Below are positions 21,125-31,964 of a stretch of 64,000 nt of DNA, piece by piece. How positions within the stretch are numbered: the stretch's first letter is position 1; every line of letters begins with the position of its first letter. Made by a program: the position numbers and the translations under genes. Below the pieces are notes generated by a model. That model was not told where the DNA came from. It did not search any database and was given only the letters and a program-made list of their open reading frames with translations. The DNA lies in NCBI GenBank assembly GCA_037127315.1, contig JBBBDQ010001275.1, forward strand, positions 533,501-597,500, written 5' to 3'. This DNA is from Ascarosepion bandense (Eukaryota > Mollusca > Cephalopoda > Sepiida > Sepiidae).

Positions 21125-21780
21125 AATGGTCAAAACACCATTAATATGGCAATAAAGATGGACAACAGTCCGAACAATGTAAATAGTGGAAATAATTACA
21201 ATACCTCATCTCAGAAATATAGACAGATATTGAAGGTGAATATGGCAATAAAGATGGACAACAGTCCAAACAATGTAAATAGTGTAAATAATTACAATAC
21301 CTCATCTCAGAAATATAGACAGATATTGAAGGTGAATATGTCGACAAAGATGAGGACAACAGTCGAAACAATATAAATAGTGTAAATAATTACAATACCT
21401 CATCTCAGAAATATAGACAGATATTGAAGGTGAATATGGCAACAAAGATGAGGACAACAGTCCGAACAATGTAAATAGTGTAAATAATTACAATACCTCA
21501 TCGCAAAAATATAGACAGATATTGAAGGTGAATATGACAACAAAGATGAGGACAACAGTCCAAACAATGTAAATAGTGTAAATAATTACAATACCTCATC
21601 TCAGAAATATAGGCAGATATTGAAGGTGAATATGGCAACAAAGATGAGGACATCAGTCCAAACAATGTAAATAGTGTAAATAATTACAATACCTCATCTC
21701 AGAAATATAGACAGATATTGAAGGTGAATATTCCAACAAAGATGAGGACAACGGTCCAAATAATGTAAATAATGAAAACA
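21125..21780. repeat. 98-bp satellite block 2, about 6.5 copies
   Basis: Same unit and orientation as 14926-15710. The first two units carry a shorter 'gcaataaagatggacaacag' segment. A single inverted unit fragment lies at about 20645-20690. From 21041 a 111-residue frame runs through two units and is chance coding. Confidence 0.95.
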
Positions 21781-21879
21781 GTTATTAAAAAAATGCTTAA
21801 ATCCAACATTAATTAGAATATCTAAGGAAACAGAATATTTTTTATTGTTCTAAGAAATGTTTTATTTTTCTAAGATATG

Positions 21880-22025
21880 TTCTTGCTAGTCCATGAAGAT
21901 AGTTGTTAACAGCCAATTCACTAAGAATCAATTGATCAATGCAGGCATTCCTCAAGGCTTGCTTCTCATTCAGACCTTATTCCTATTTTACAGACATGAT
22001 CTGCCAAAGAGTATATAGTCTCATG
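21880..22025 (+). pseudogene. Short LINE RT fragment
   Basis: The plus strand encodes a decayed palm block with G-I-P-Q-G-L-L-L and F-L-F-Y-R-H-D-L, the 'GxPQGSxLxPxLFxxxxNDLP' region of a Jockey-type RT. Confidence 0.55.
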
Positions 22026-22178
22026 TCCTGAATTCTTATTGGGGTTTAAAATCAATCCAAACTTCAAGTAGAAATCATGAACCCGTAAATATTTTTTCAT
22101 AATTGTTTCACCCCAAACAAGGCAATAATGCCACTCATGTGCAGGAGGATCTTGTGAGAGGAGAGGGAAGAGAGAAAC

Positions 22179-22476
22179 TGTTGGGGCACCTTCCCTAGTA
22201 CTCTAAAGATGAACTCTTCCACAGACTATTTATAGTAGTAGTCATACTACTACAAAAAGAGGACTACAGTTTATTACAGGAGATCTAATCCTGAGGTTAT
22301 CGCATTGCTAAGTCTCATGTCTCATTATAATCTCACATTCTCTCGTATTCAACTAACTGTATTGGTTACGACGTTATACTAACCTTCCATGTAAATATTC
22401 CTCTTCTACAATATATTGTGTTTATACTGGATTACCTTACGTTGTGTTAGTTGGGTCTAACCCCAGATCCACAACA
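22179..22476. mobile_element. Putative solo LTR, 298 bp
   Basis: It begins TGTTGGGGC and ends CCACAACA, so the termini are inverted TGTTG/CAACA as in retroviral-type LTRs. It interrupts the LINE tail region. Flanking 5-mers are gaaac and gatac, a one-mismatch candidate target-site duplication. No internal coding region accompanies it. Confidence 0.6.
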
Positions 22477-23081
22477 GATACGAAAAAGGAAATGGTACAG
22501 GTCATGTTGACGAAAGGTTAAAGAAGACATGGGAGTCAAGGAGATAGAAGATGAAAATTGACGTTGCACTTAAACTTTTTGAAATTGTAGCTATCAGTGA
22601 AGCAAACATGGGGAAGGGAGTGCCACAGGCAGGAAGTAGGAGAAAAGAAACTGAGTGAAGAAGTGGAAGTTACATTTCCTATTTTGACAGTAAAAGGGTG
22701 GGACCTATTTGCCAATCTAGTTGCAAAAATAAATTCACGAGGGCAAGGCACCAGAAATAAAGCTTGTCAAAGCAGTAACCACAAAAACATTTGTGGAAAA
22801 GGAAAGTCACATCCTAATGTAAGAAATTGACTGAAAGTCAGCCTCCAAATTGGGACGGATTACATTGTGTATCCTTCTTTGGATTTTGTTAACTACCCTG
22901 AGATGAATTACAAAAGAACCTGACCAAATATAACACCAGTATTCACTGCATGGATGAATGGTATGTTTATAAATATGCAAGATGGATTCTGAAGAGAAAA
23001 ACTTCCTGGCTCAGTGCAGCGACACAACCCTCTTAGCAGAAGATGTTGCTATTCATTCGATATATTCTTTTTACTCGAGAT

Positions 23082-23804
23082 TGTGGTGATACCGACCGAG
23101 CAAAAGCAATGGACCAGATGTTTGCTCTCTCACAACAAAAAGGCAAATGACTAAAAGTCATTGAGCGCCACCAGCTCCGCGCAGATATTCCGGTTGAATA
23201 ATAAAAATTAATCAAATATTAAATTTCCATTTCACGAGCCTACACGAATTTTATTTATCAGCCAATGGGAAGCCCAGAACCAAATACAAGTGTGAAATTC
23301 CAAATGAGCTGCTGTGATCCAAAAAGATATAAAAAGCAGATACAGACAGACCCCAGCAGGCAGAACTTGAGGAGAAGAGCATAATCAATATCCCCTTGAC
23401 CTAAGTCAAGCGGCGACTACGCTTGCCTCTTTCCTTCTCCCCTGTCTCAAAACTACTTACTGACCTAAGGAGCGACTACATCAAAGATATTCCTCACTTA
23501 CACGCTCTCCACATTCCTAAGCATTACTTCTTTTTCAGCTTATTATTTGCCAAGAACATTTTAACCTTCGTTGGACCTATAGTTCAAGTTATTACTTTAA
23601 TTGTAAACATTAATTGATATGTGTATATATAAAATGATATTTTCTACTCAAATTGTCTTTCTTGATTTATAATCATTTTATGACTTGTAGTGGGCTATCT
23701 ACAACAAGGCCAAATTCCGTTAACCTGCAACAATATACAACTACCCTTCTCTAGAACGAACTCCCCCTACAACCAGAAAAGGAATAGATAAGCAACCCAC
23801 GATA
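23082..23804 (+). mobile_element. LTR-like unit L, copy 1, 723 bp, with 4-bp target duplication
   Basis: It begins TGTGGTGATAC and ends CCCACGATA, flanked on both sides by 'agat' (23078-23081 and 23805-23808). Inside, 'gatataaaaagcagatac' near 23325 is a TATA-box-like promoter site followed by a transcribed-looking leader, as in an LTR. A second copy in the opposite orientation is at 39113-39920. Both copies sit inside LINE remnants. It may be a solo LTR or another non-autonomous element, and the ends are uncertain by one or two bases. Confidence 0.65.
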
Positions 23805-24500
23805 AGATCGGCTGAGAGAATGCGCAAGACTAGTGTGATTCACATTGATGGAGGGTATGAAAGCATCTCTTTAGTGGTTAAAAAAGAGCATCTTTATTTT
23901 GGGAGCATTAAAATTTACAAATCATTTCTTATTCCAATCCATCACTGATTGGGGGTCCTTTCCAAGAGCAAAAGCGAGGTTTACTTTATCAACCCTGGCA
24001 GATATCATGATGAGATGGAAGTAGATGTGTTGTCATCTGTATAGATGCCAACTTGGGAACTGATTACGTCAGCAAGTTCATTGATGAATATCAGGAAGGG
24101 TAGAGCCTCGAGGAACAGTTGCGTTCACATGAAAAGATTTGGGGTTGCATACCTATTCAGAATAACCATCATTTTATGATTTGACAGGAACAATAAATAA
24201 ACACAGAAGGACCAAACTCTCTCAAATGCATTTGAAATATCCAAAGCAACAGCTTCAGCTTCGTTATCTTTATCAAGAGTTTGTTATATGAATTTAGTGA
24301 TGGCAGTTAGCACATCAGTGGTAGACCTGGTAAAGAGGAGGTCATACTGCTTGTCAGAAAATAAGTTGTTGGATGTGAGATATTGATTCCTTTCAGTATT
24401 GATAATAGCCTCAAACACTTTGCCAAAAAGTTGTAAGTGGCTGACAAGGTGATAGTTTGAAGGGTATGATCCATTGATAAAGAGACTGAAAAAATTATGT

Positions 24501-25205
24501 TTCCTGTACCACTCCTGCTATCCACTAGATTTACAAGAGCCAGGTCAGGCCAAAAAATGGAGTACTGTCACCATATATAGGCAGCAGATGCTCAATCTTT
24601 GCTTTCCAGTTTAGAGCTTTTTATTTAGAACCTACCATGCCATTTGCACAATGTGTTTCTTTCGTATTCCATTAGTAATGAGGAAGTTCCACTTAAAAAA
24701 TTTTATCCCTAGAACAGAATCATCGTGATCATAACCTAAAGTCAACTGTGTTTTATCTTATAATCATCATAACATGCACTTCATTTACACTCTTACAAAA
24801 ACCTCCTTCAGTAATCCACTACCTTGAGTGGCTCTCGGTAGAATAATAGAATAAAAAATAAATTTTAATTTGGCTTTCAAGTAACAACTCATGAGAACAA
24901 TGAAAAAGCAAAGCAAAAATAAAATATAAGAATTCAAAAACAAAGGCATTCAGTTTCCTTTGAAAGGGAGAAGATGGAAATCTCAGATTTCATATTCTGT
25001 AATGAGATATCTCGAAGAAGCAATGACATCATGCTGTTGGCATGGCAACAACGTACTTTGATTTGATCAATGGCATCAGTAAATTTGATGCCATTTGTTA
25101 TTCATTTACTTCTCTGATTCAGTCACACCACAAACAAAAATGACTGATACCCTGTCTACAGAAAAAAATTACTTACATCCACACAAAAATGTACGTAACT
25201 ACATC
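24501..25205. other. No recognisable feature
   Basis: Short words near 24810-24850 ('accttgagtggctctcggt') resemble the 3' region of the LINE at 8920, but too little remains to call it. Confidence 0.4.
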
Positions 25206-25206
25206 T

Positions 25207-25214
25207 TTGAATCA

Positions 25215-25254
<40 letters not shown>

Positions 25255-25483
25255 ACCTTGCATTGGTGGTGATGTCTGCAGATTGTGTCGAAAAGAGAAG
25301 TCATTTCCAGAACAAAAAGTTTGCTAAATGAAAGGTCCGAAATAATGTCATTGAATCATGTGTGTGTGTGTGTGTGTGTGTGTGTGAGACCTTGCATTGG
25401 TGGTGATGTCTGCAGATTATGTCGAAAAGAGAAGTCATTTCTAGAACAAAAAGTTTGCTAAATTAAAGATCCGAAATAATGTC
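25207..25483. repeat. Tandem duplication of a 140-bp unit containing (GT)n
   Basis: The unit 'ttgaatcatgtgt' + (GT)n + 'gagaccttgcattggtggtg' to 'ccgaaataatgtc' occurs twice (about 25207-25349 and 25350-25483). The copies differ at a handful of positions and in GT tract length, so the duplication is recent. Confidence 0.9.
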
Positions 25484-26090
25484 CGGAATTAGACACTTAG
25501 AAAATACATTTTGGGCTCATACAAACCCAGATGAAAGTGTTTACAATATTATTTTGCTCATCTTAACCAACTCCTCTCTTATTTTGAACTTTCTGCTATT
25601 CTACAATTCTTGTTAGGCATTCAAAAAAGCATTGACTCAATTAATTAAATGATTATCCAATCATATCAAAAGGTTGAAACCAAGATAACATAATCAGCTG
25701 ATATTGGAAATTAGAATATAAATGTGTGTGTGTGGGTTTGTGAAGAGAGAGGGAAAGAGGGAACAACAGAGATAGAGGGAGGGACTGAAGATAAATTTCC
25801 TATTATATAGAGTGCACATTTTTCTGAATCTCCTCACACAAAATATGAAGCAACTTAAACACCAATAATCTAGGCAGTCAGTAGTAGATTCGCACCTAAA
25901 CACTTCCCGTTGATGCCACGATAAAATATAAATGATTATAAATTAAATTATGGTTGCAAATAAAAATAATAAAAAAATATTCTAAAAAAAGAACATAAGA
26001 ATAAATAAATAATCAGTTGAATATTATCTTCTCCGCCAAATAATAGGGGAGTGTGGTATATAAGGGAAGATCTAATATGTTTGGTAATAT
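25484..26090. other. No recognisable feature
   Basis: AT-rich DNA with a purine-rich patch at 25741-25790. Confidence 0.5.
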
Positions 26091-26091
26091 A

Positions 26092-27485
26092 TTGTTTTAA
26101 TTATTTCACCTCAAGCAAGGCAACAAAGTCACTGAGACATTGGGGATTATTGAGAGTGAAAAAATATAAGGAAACATTATTAAGAAGTGAAAACAATAAA
26201 GTAATAAAAATGAAGAAGAGAGAAAATAACAATGGAAAATGAAATTTTTAAGGATTAAAATTGACTGGAAAGCAAGAATTCTAAAGAGAGTTCCGCAAGC
26301 AAGTATCATATGCTTTAATCTACCATATAATAAGAATATTGGTTACAATTATAAAGAAAGGATTTCGAAAACACATTTTTTAATCCCTTCAACTCAAGCA
26401 AGGCAATAAAAGACACTATGAAATAATGGGTTACTAAATGTAAAAAAGAAATCTTCAGGAGAGAGGACAATAAAAGAACAGGTTTAAGACAGAAGATAGC
26501 GTTTGAAATTGCATTTAAATTTTTGAAAATCAAATTTGACTGAAAAACAAGAAGAAAGAAAAGCAGGAGCATCAGACCATATGTTGCATCAATATTCTAA
26601 GCATGTTTGAATGGTAGATTTGTAGATATGCATGATAGATTCTGGACAGAAAAACTGCATTGTACAAAAAGTGAACCGACTTTCTTAGCAGCTGACCTAG
26701 CAATGGATTCAATATAGTCTTTTCACTTCATGTCAACTGAGAATGTAAGCCTCAAATGTCCCAAGGATTCACTCTCATGGAATTGTCTAGTATGACACAA
26801 TGAAGCAACTTTCTTAGCAGCTGACCTAGCAATGGATTCAATATAGTCTTTCCACTTCATGTCAGCTGAGAATGTTAGTCTGAAAAGGCATAATAAGTCA
26901 CTCTCTTGGAGATTGGCATCAGCCGTGATAATAGAAAAAGAAAAGTTCTCCTCAGAGGATTTAAAAATTTAAGTTAAAAACTTTATAAAAAAACATTTGT
27001 GATTTTGCACATTTTTACATATGTAAAATAGTTAAATCTATTTCTCATCTAAAACAATTGCTGAATCAACTATGATTTTTCTATTCAATTCAGTTCATCA
27101 GAATGTAGGTTTTTTTTATTACAGATTAATGAAGAGAAGTTTAGTTTTGAAGGGATTAAAATTGAAAATTGTACCATAGCAAAGAGCTCATCTGAACAAT
27201 TACCATGAAAGTATTTACAGAAAAGATATAGCGAGACAACCTTACGGTGGTGGAAAAGAAACTGAAGCTGAGATGCCAGATCAGAACGCATAATATTGCT
27301 GATTCTTCTCTGGAATTTATCAAAGTGCTCAACTTAAATAGCAGGAGCATCAGACCATATGTTGCATCAATATTCTAAGCATGTTTGAATGGTAGATTTA
27401 TAGATATGCATGAAAAAGGCAGGGAAGGGTCTCTAAGATGATTAATGAAGAGAAGTTTAGTTTTGGAGGGATTAAAATTGACAAT
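26092..27485 (-). pseudogene. Cluster of decayed LINE family A fragments, minus strand
   Basis: Reverse-tail words occur at 26106 ('ttcacctcaagcaaggcaac') and 26391 ('caactcaagcaaggcaataa'). Thumb-region words recur ('ttcttagcagctgacctagc' at about 26681 and 26811; 'agaccatatgttgcatcaat' at 26574 and 27353). At least two overlapping copies or an internal tandem duplication are present. Nothing is intact. Confidence 0.7.
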
Positions 27486-27685
27486 CTACTTGACATATAT
27501 TTCTTATATAGTATGGTTACTTAAATATGATACGTTAGGTATTACACTGCAAGGTATCAAATAAAACACATGCATATGCTAAAACATATTACTTAAATCA
27601 GAAAAAATAATGTTGTCATAGAAAGATAAATCCATTAATTCCTTAAATAAAAAAATAAAATAAAATATATAAATATCATGCACTC
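27486..27685. other. AT-rich spacer
   Basis: No element recognised between oppositely oriented LINE fragments. Confidence 0.5.
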
Positions 27686-27689
27686 CTGC

Positions 27690-28155
27690 AATACATCTCA
27701 ATGTTCTTGACAAAATCCAAAGAAGGATCTGCAATATAATTGGTCTTGCCTTGGCACCTCAACTTCAGTCACATTCCTTCCGACATGATATGGCTTCCCT
27801 CTGTCTTTTCTATACATATTTTCATGGCAAATGCTCTGATGAGCATTTTTCCCCTGGTGCTCCGACCACATAAATTTAAGCATGATACTAGATTGGCATC
27901 TAGTTCCCACCCTTTTACTATTGAAAAAGTTAAATGTAACCACCACTTTTACTCAGTTTTATTTTCTCACACTTCCCACCTGTGGAAATCACTTCCCTTT
28001 TTCTTGCCTCCCTGATAGCTAAAATCTCGTATAAAAAAATTGAATGTGATATCAGTTGTCAGATTCTATCTTCTTCAATCCGATTCATCAGTTATCCCTT
28101 TTTCAATATTTACTATATCCAATATCTTCTATCATTGTAACCCACTGTAGTCTCA
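27690..28155 (+). pseudogene. LINE family A, 3' coding end, plus strand
   Basis: The sequence runs from 'aatgttcttgacaaaatcca' through the C-terminal region ('ccttttactattgaaaaagt', 'cacttcccacctgtggaa') to a decayed tail just before the GGTT tract. It covers the same segment as 17600-18090, 37190-37665 and 41160-41755. Confidence 0.8.
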
Positions 28156-28290
28156 CTGTTTTGGTTGGTTGGTTGGTTGGTTGGTTAGTTAGTTGGTTGG
28201 TTCTTTGATTGGTTGACTGGTTGGTTGGTTCTTTGATTGGTTGGTTGGTTGGTTGGTTCTTTGATTGGTTGGCTGGTTGGTTGGTTCATT
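28156..28290 (+). repeat. (GGTT)n tract with a higher-order unit
   Basis: GGTT repeats are punctuated by 'ctttgatt', which recurs three times about 40-50 bp apart, so a larger unit was amplified after the tetramer. Confidence 0.9.
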
Positions 28291-28459
28291 TAATCAGCAT
28301 ATCAACTTTCATTGAGTCATTTAATACTGAAAATCGTTTTGATTTGTTTTATTTAGTTTATTTGTTTTATTGTTTTTGTTTATTTTTTAGGGAGTGGGAT
28401 TGTTTGTCTTTTTCTAAAAGACCATTTAAGGCCGGAAGCATACTTTTATTTTAAATCTC

Positions 28460-28562
28460 AGTTATTTTTTATTCAAAAAAGGTTTTGATGGTCACATTTT
28501 TTATTCAAAAAAGATTTTGTTGGAAATATTTTTCATTCAAAAAAGTTTTGTTGGTAAATACT
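28460..28562 (+). repeat. Three copies of a 40-bp repeat
   Basis: 'ttttattcaaaaaaggtttt' with variants recurs three times with T-rich linkers ending 'gttggaaat' or 'gttggtaaat'. Confidence 0.75.
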
Positions 28563-28599
28563 TTCATAGCATTTTGACCCCAGTTTAAAAATTAACTAT

Positions 28600-28745
28600 T
28601 TACCCATAGCTGGGACCCTAACAGGTGCTACCACTCTGGGTCAGGGTGAACCTGGAAACAACAGCAATTAAGAGGTGGTTCCATGCTCCTCACAACCTCC
28701 CAATCAGAGGCCTGACTGCCGGATGTAGTTTAAGGTCATACCCAG
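28600..28745 (+). repeat. Dispersed repeat, family C
   Basis: It shares 'gctgggaccctaacaggtgc', 'aagaggtggttccatgct' and 'ggatgtagttta' with 11520-11670, and the inverse at 58125-58235. Confidence 0.7.
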
Positions 28746-28980
28746 GACCTTCACTGTTTTGGGTGAATATATATAAAAAGAGATACATCTATTAGAGCAA
28801 GTGTTAATAAGGGATAGTCTGACAACAAATATATATTTTTCAGCAAAATAAATGTTTAAAAAGAACTTATTGACTTTTTTATGGTTTATCAACTCTTTGT
28901 GGGTTATTTGAAGAAACATATTTTGGATTGTAAGAATAAATAAATTTTTGGTGAGTGATTATTAGCTTAATAAAAATTCT

Positions 28981-29270
28981 GATCAAATTTCATCTAATAA
29001 CTGTGTCAACCACTGATCAGGTTTCTTCTGATGTGTCAATGTCAAATCAAAAATTCACCTAAGCACTCAGAAATTTTCTGCTAACGTGTCAACATCATCA
29101 CTAAACTCACTTAATAATTCTATCAAACACTGATAGAACTTCTGCCAATGTGTTTATATCAGATCAAAATTCATGTAATAATTGTGTCAAACTGATAAAG
29201 TTTTTGCTAATGTGTCAATGTCAGATCAAAACTCACCTAATAATTGCATCAAACAAAGATCAAATTTGTC
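28981..29270 (+). repeat. Tandem repeat of about 65 bp, 4-5 copies
   Basis: 'gatcaaaattcacctaataa', 'tgtcaaacactgatc' and 'gctaatgtgtcaatgtca' recur in order. Copies are diverged. Confidence 0.8.
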
Positions 29271-29531
29271 ACATACTTATTAATCTACCATTTCTGTCAA
29301 ATGTACTTTTTTTTTCATTAATCCATTCTCATTTCTTTTCAACTCAGTTACAGTACTTTCTATTCTTTACTGCATTTACATATGCTGCTAAAATAAATTT
29401 TGACTTTCTTTCCATATTCTTTACCTCTATTACATTTTATTCTAGAAATTTCTATTTTATTATGGGTTGAGTTATAACAAAATTCCTCACCATTCAGAAA
29501 AAATATTTCACTGACTTTATTCAAAATATTC

Positions 29532-30335
29532 ATCATGGAGACCATTGCTATTTTAACTAAAACAGCTTTAATGGAGACCATTGCCACTTTAACTAAGACA
29601 GCTTTAATGGAGACCATTGCCACTTTAACTAAGACAGCTTTAATGGAGACCATTGCCACTTTAACTAAGACAGCTTTAATGGAGACCATTGCCACTTTAA
29701 CTAAGACAGCTTTAATGGAGACCATTGCCACTTTAACTAAGACAGCTTTAATGGAGACCATTGCCATTTTAACTAAGACAGCTTTAATGGAGCCCATTGC
29801 AATTTTGACTAATGGAGCTTTAATGGAGATCATTGCCATTTTAACTGAAACAGCTTTAATGAAGCCCATTGCCATTTTAACTAAAACAGTTTTAATGGAG
29901 CCCATTGCCATTTTAACTGAAACAGCTTTAATGTTGCCCACTTCCATTTTAACTGAAACAGCTTTAATGGAGCCCATTGCCATTTTAACTAAAACAGCTT
30001 TAATGGAGCCCATTGCAATTTTAACTGAGACAACTTTAATAAAGCCTATGGCCATTTTTACTAAGACAGCATTAATGGAGAATGTTGCCCATTTTAACTA
30101 AGACAGCTTTAATGGAGACCATTGCCATTTTAACTAAAACAGCTTTAATGGAGCCCATTGCAATTTTAACTAAAAAAGCTTTCATGGAGATCATTGCCAT
30201 TTTAACTAAAACAGCTTTAATGGATTCCATTGCCATTTTAACTGAGATGTCTTTAATGGAGCCCATTGCCATTTTAACTGAGATGTCTTTAATGGAGCCC
30301 ATTGCCATTTTAACTGAGACAGCTTTAAACATCAA
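29532..30335 (+). repeat. 36-bp minisatellite, about 22 copies, open on both strands
   Basis: The unit is 36 bp ('gctttaatggagaccattgc' + 'cactttaactaagaca'). Because 36 is a multiple of 3, the plus strand reads a 12-residue repeat M-E-T-I-A-T-L-T-K-T-A-L and the minus strand reads V-K-M-A-M-G-S-I-K-A-V-L. The plus strand is open at 29535-30101 and then, in another frame, 30082-30414. The minus strand is open up to 30055 and again at 30072-30368. One indel near 30088 shifts frame on both strands at once. I see no splice context, family match or start context to suggest a real protein, and read the open frames as a by-product of the period. Confidence 0.9.
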
Positions 30336-30625
30336 CTGTAAGAAGCTAAAATGTATAGTTGTCATCAAAAGAAATGCTCAAAATGAGAACTTATTTGATT
30401 CAACTTATTCATAAAGGATCTCATAGCATTTTAACTGAGACAAATTTAAATATCAATTTAAAAAAGTAGAATGTATGGTTGTCAGCAAAAGAACTGCTCA
30501 AGATAAGAACTTATTCAAATCATTCATAATGAAGCCCATTGCCTTTTTAACTGAGACTGCTTTAAACTTCAATTGTAAGAAGATAGAATGTATATTTTTC
30601 AGCAACAAAATTATGCTAAATATTA
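30336..30625 (+). repeat. Longer-period continuation of the minisatellite
   Basis: About three units of 110-130 bp combine one 36-mer-like segment ('cattttaactgagaca...') with 'aactgtaagaag...aatgta...gtcatcaaaagaa'. The 36-bp array probably expanded from one piece of this larger unit. Confidence 0.6.
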
Positions 30626-30789
30626 AAAAGCAAATAGAAACCCAAATGTGTATTGGGATAGTGAATGGTGCCTTGTGAAAGCTAAACAGAGTATTAAGAA
30701 ACAGGAAAAGTTTGTTATAAATAAAGAAAAACATACTGAATTTTATGTAACATTTGTCCTCCAGTATAACTGTGAATGATGACCAAACT

Positions 30790-31180
30790 CATCACAAATG
30801 AAGAAGAGACTTGAACTAACAGAAATGGGGTTCTACAGAAGGATGCTGAGAATACCATGGACTGAACATGTGAGTAACAAGAATGTTTTAAGGAAAATGA
30901 GAATAAAAAGTATGCTTACACTTAGAATCAGAATGTGATCGCTGAAATTTCTTCAGTACATAATCAAGAAAGAGGATAAATTCAAAGCAAGAGAGACAGA
31001 GGAAAGCAATGCATGATCCACCGAATGAGCTTGTGTAAATGGTTTGGAGAAACTAAATTAGAAGAAATAGCAAACAAAAAAAGAAACTTCTGAAGAGCTA
31101 CAAAATCCAGGAAACTGTGGAGAGCTATGTTTACCTAAGTTCTGTCATGACACAGCATATAAAAGAAGAATCTTTGAATA
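30790..31180 (+). pseudogene. RTE-like LINE, C-terminal RT fragment
   Basis: The plus-strand frame gives E-M-G-F-Y-R-R-M-L-R-I-P-W-T-E-H-V-S-N, L-K-F-L-Q-Y-I and K-L-W-R-A-M-F-T. This is the ordered C-terminal pattern of RTE-type 'endonuclease-reverse transcriptases' (RRMLRIxWTxxxSN ... LWRAMI). Several stops are present. A relative in the opposite orientation is at 43430-43760. Confidence 0.7.
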
Positions 31181-31184
31181 CAGA

Positions 31185-31490
31185 ACATTTGAAAATAACT
31201 TGCATAATTTCCTTTGCCTAATAAAAATATGTTTTCTTTACTTTCATGGAGAGTGTCCCATACTACAAATGAATAATAAACAACAGTCATGATATGAATT
31301 CCTTGTTGGATAAAAAAAATGTCTTCAATAATTCTGAACTAATTTTTACGTAATTTCACTTTCTATTCAATAAATAGTTCAATTTTTTTTCCTCTTTAGC
31401 CGACATTTGGCAGTTGGTCTGCAATTCATAAGAATGAGAATTTGGGTGCAAGGTAATCACTGACATATTGAAATGATTTCTTTGAACAAT
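31185..31490. other. No recognisable feature
   Basis: AT-rich DNA between the RTE fragment and the palindromic element. Confidence 0.5.
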
Positions 31491-31491
31491 A

Positions 31492-31683
31492 TTTTTAATC
31501 AATACTCGTATTTGAGTAGATATTCTGTTTTTAATCAAACACTATATTTATTTCTACCGGCCTGATTATTTATGTTTATAAATTTTCTTACAAAATTTAT
31601 CGTAAATAATCAGGCCGGTAGAAATAAATATACTGTTTAATTAAAAACAGAATATCTACTCAAATACTAGTATCTATTAAAAA
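31492..31683. mobile_element. Palindromic foldback element, family P, short form
   Basis: Arms include 'ctaccggcctgattattta' and its reverse complement 'taaataatcaggccggtag' around a 27-bp centre lacking the tRNA-like segment of the 19.8-kb copy. Its right arm runs directly into the GATA array. Confidence 0.85.
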
Positions 31684-31684
31684 T

Positions 31685-31734
<50 letters not shown>

Positions 31735-31933
31735 TGAACAGAATGAGATAGATAGATAGATAGATAGATAGATATGAACAGAATGAGATAGATAGATAGA
31801 CAGATAGATATGAACAGAATGAGATAGACAGATAGATATGAACAGAATGAGATAGATAGATAGACAGATAGATATGAACAGAATGAGATAGATAGATAGA
31901 TAGATAGATAGACAGATAGATATGAACAGAATG

Positions 31934-31964
<31 letters not shown>

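Larger units (their letters stand above)
22092..24500 (-). pseudogene. Long LINE family A copy, minus strand, split by two LTR-like insertions
   Basis: It starts with the reverse tail 'ttgtttcaccccaaacaagg' and passes through C-terminal and thumb regions (22540-23080). It resumes after the 23082-23804 insertion and extends through the palm ('gatgccaacttgggaactga' = reverse of the active-site area) to the finger region near 24490. It is the longest LINE remnant here. Palm sequence is heavily decayed. The insertions at 22179-22476 and 23082-23804 are younger than the LINE. Confidence 0.8.

Noticed and set aside
29360..30414. Long open frames on both strands as genes
   Set aside because: They follow from a 36-bp period, which is a multiple of 3. 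No conserved family or flanking exon structure was seen.
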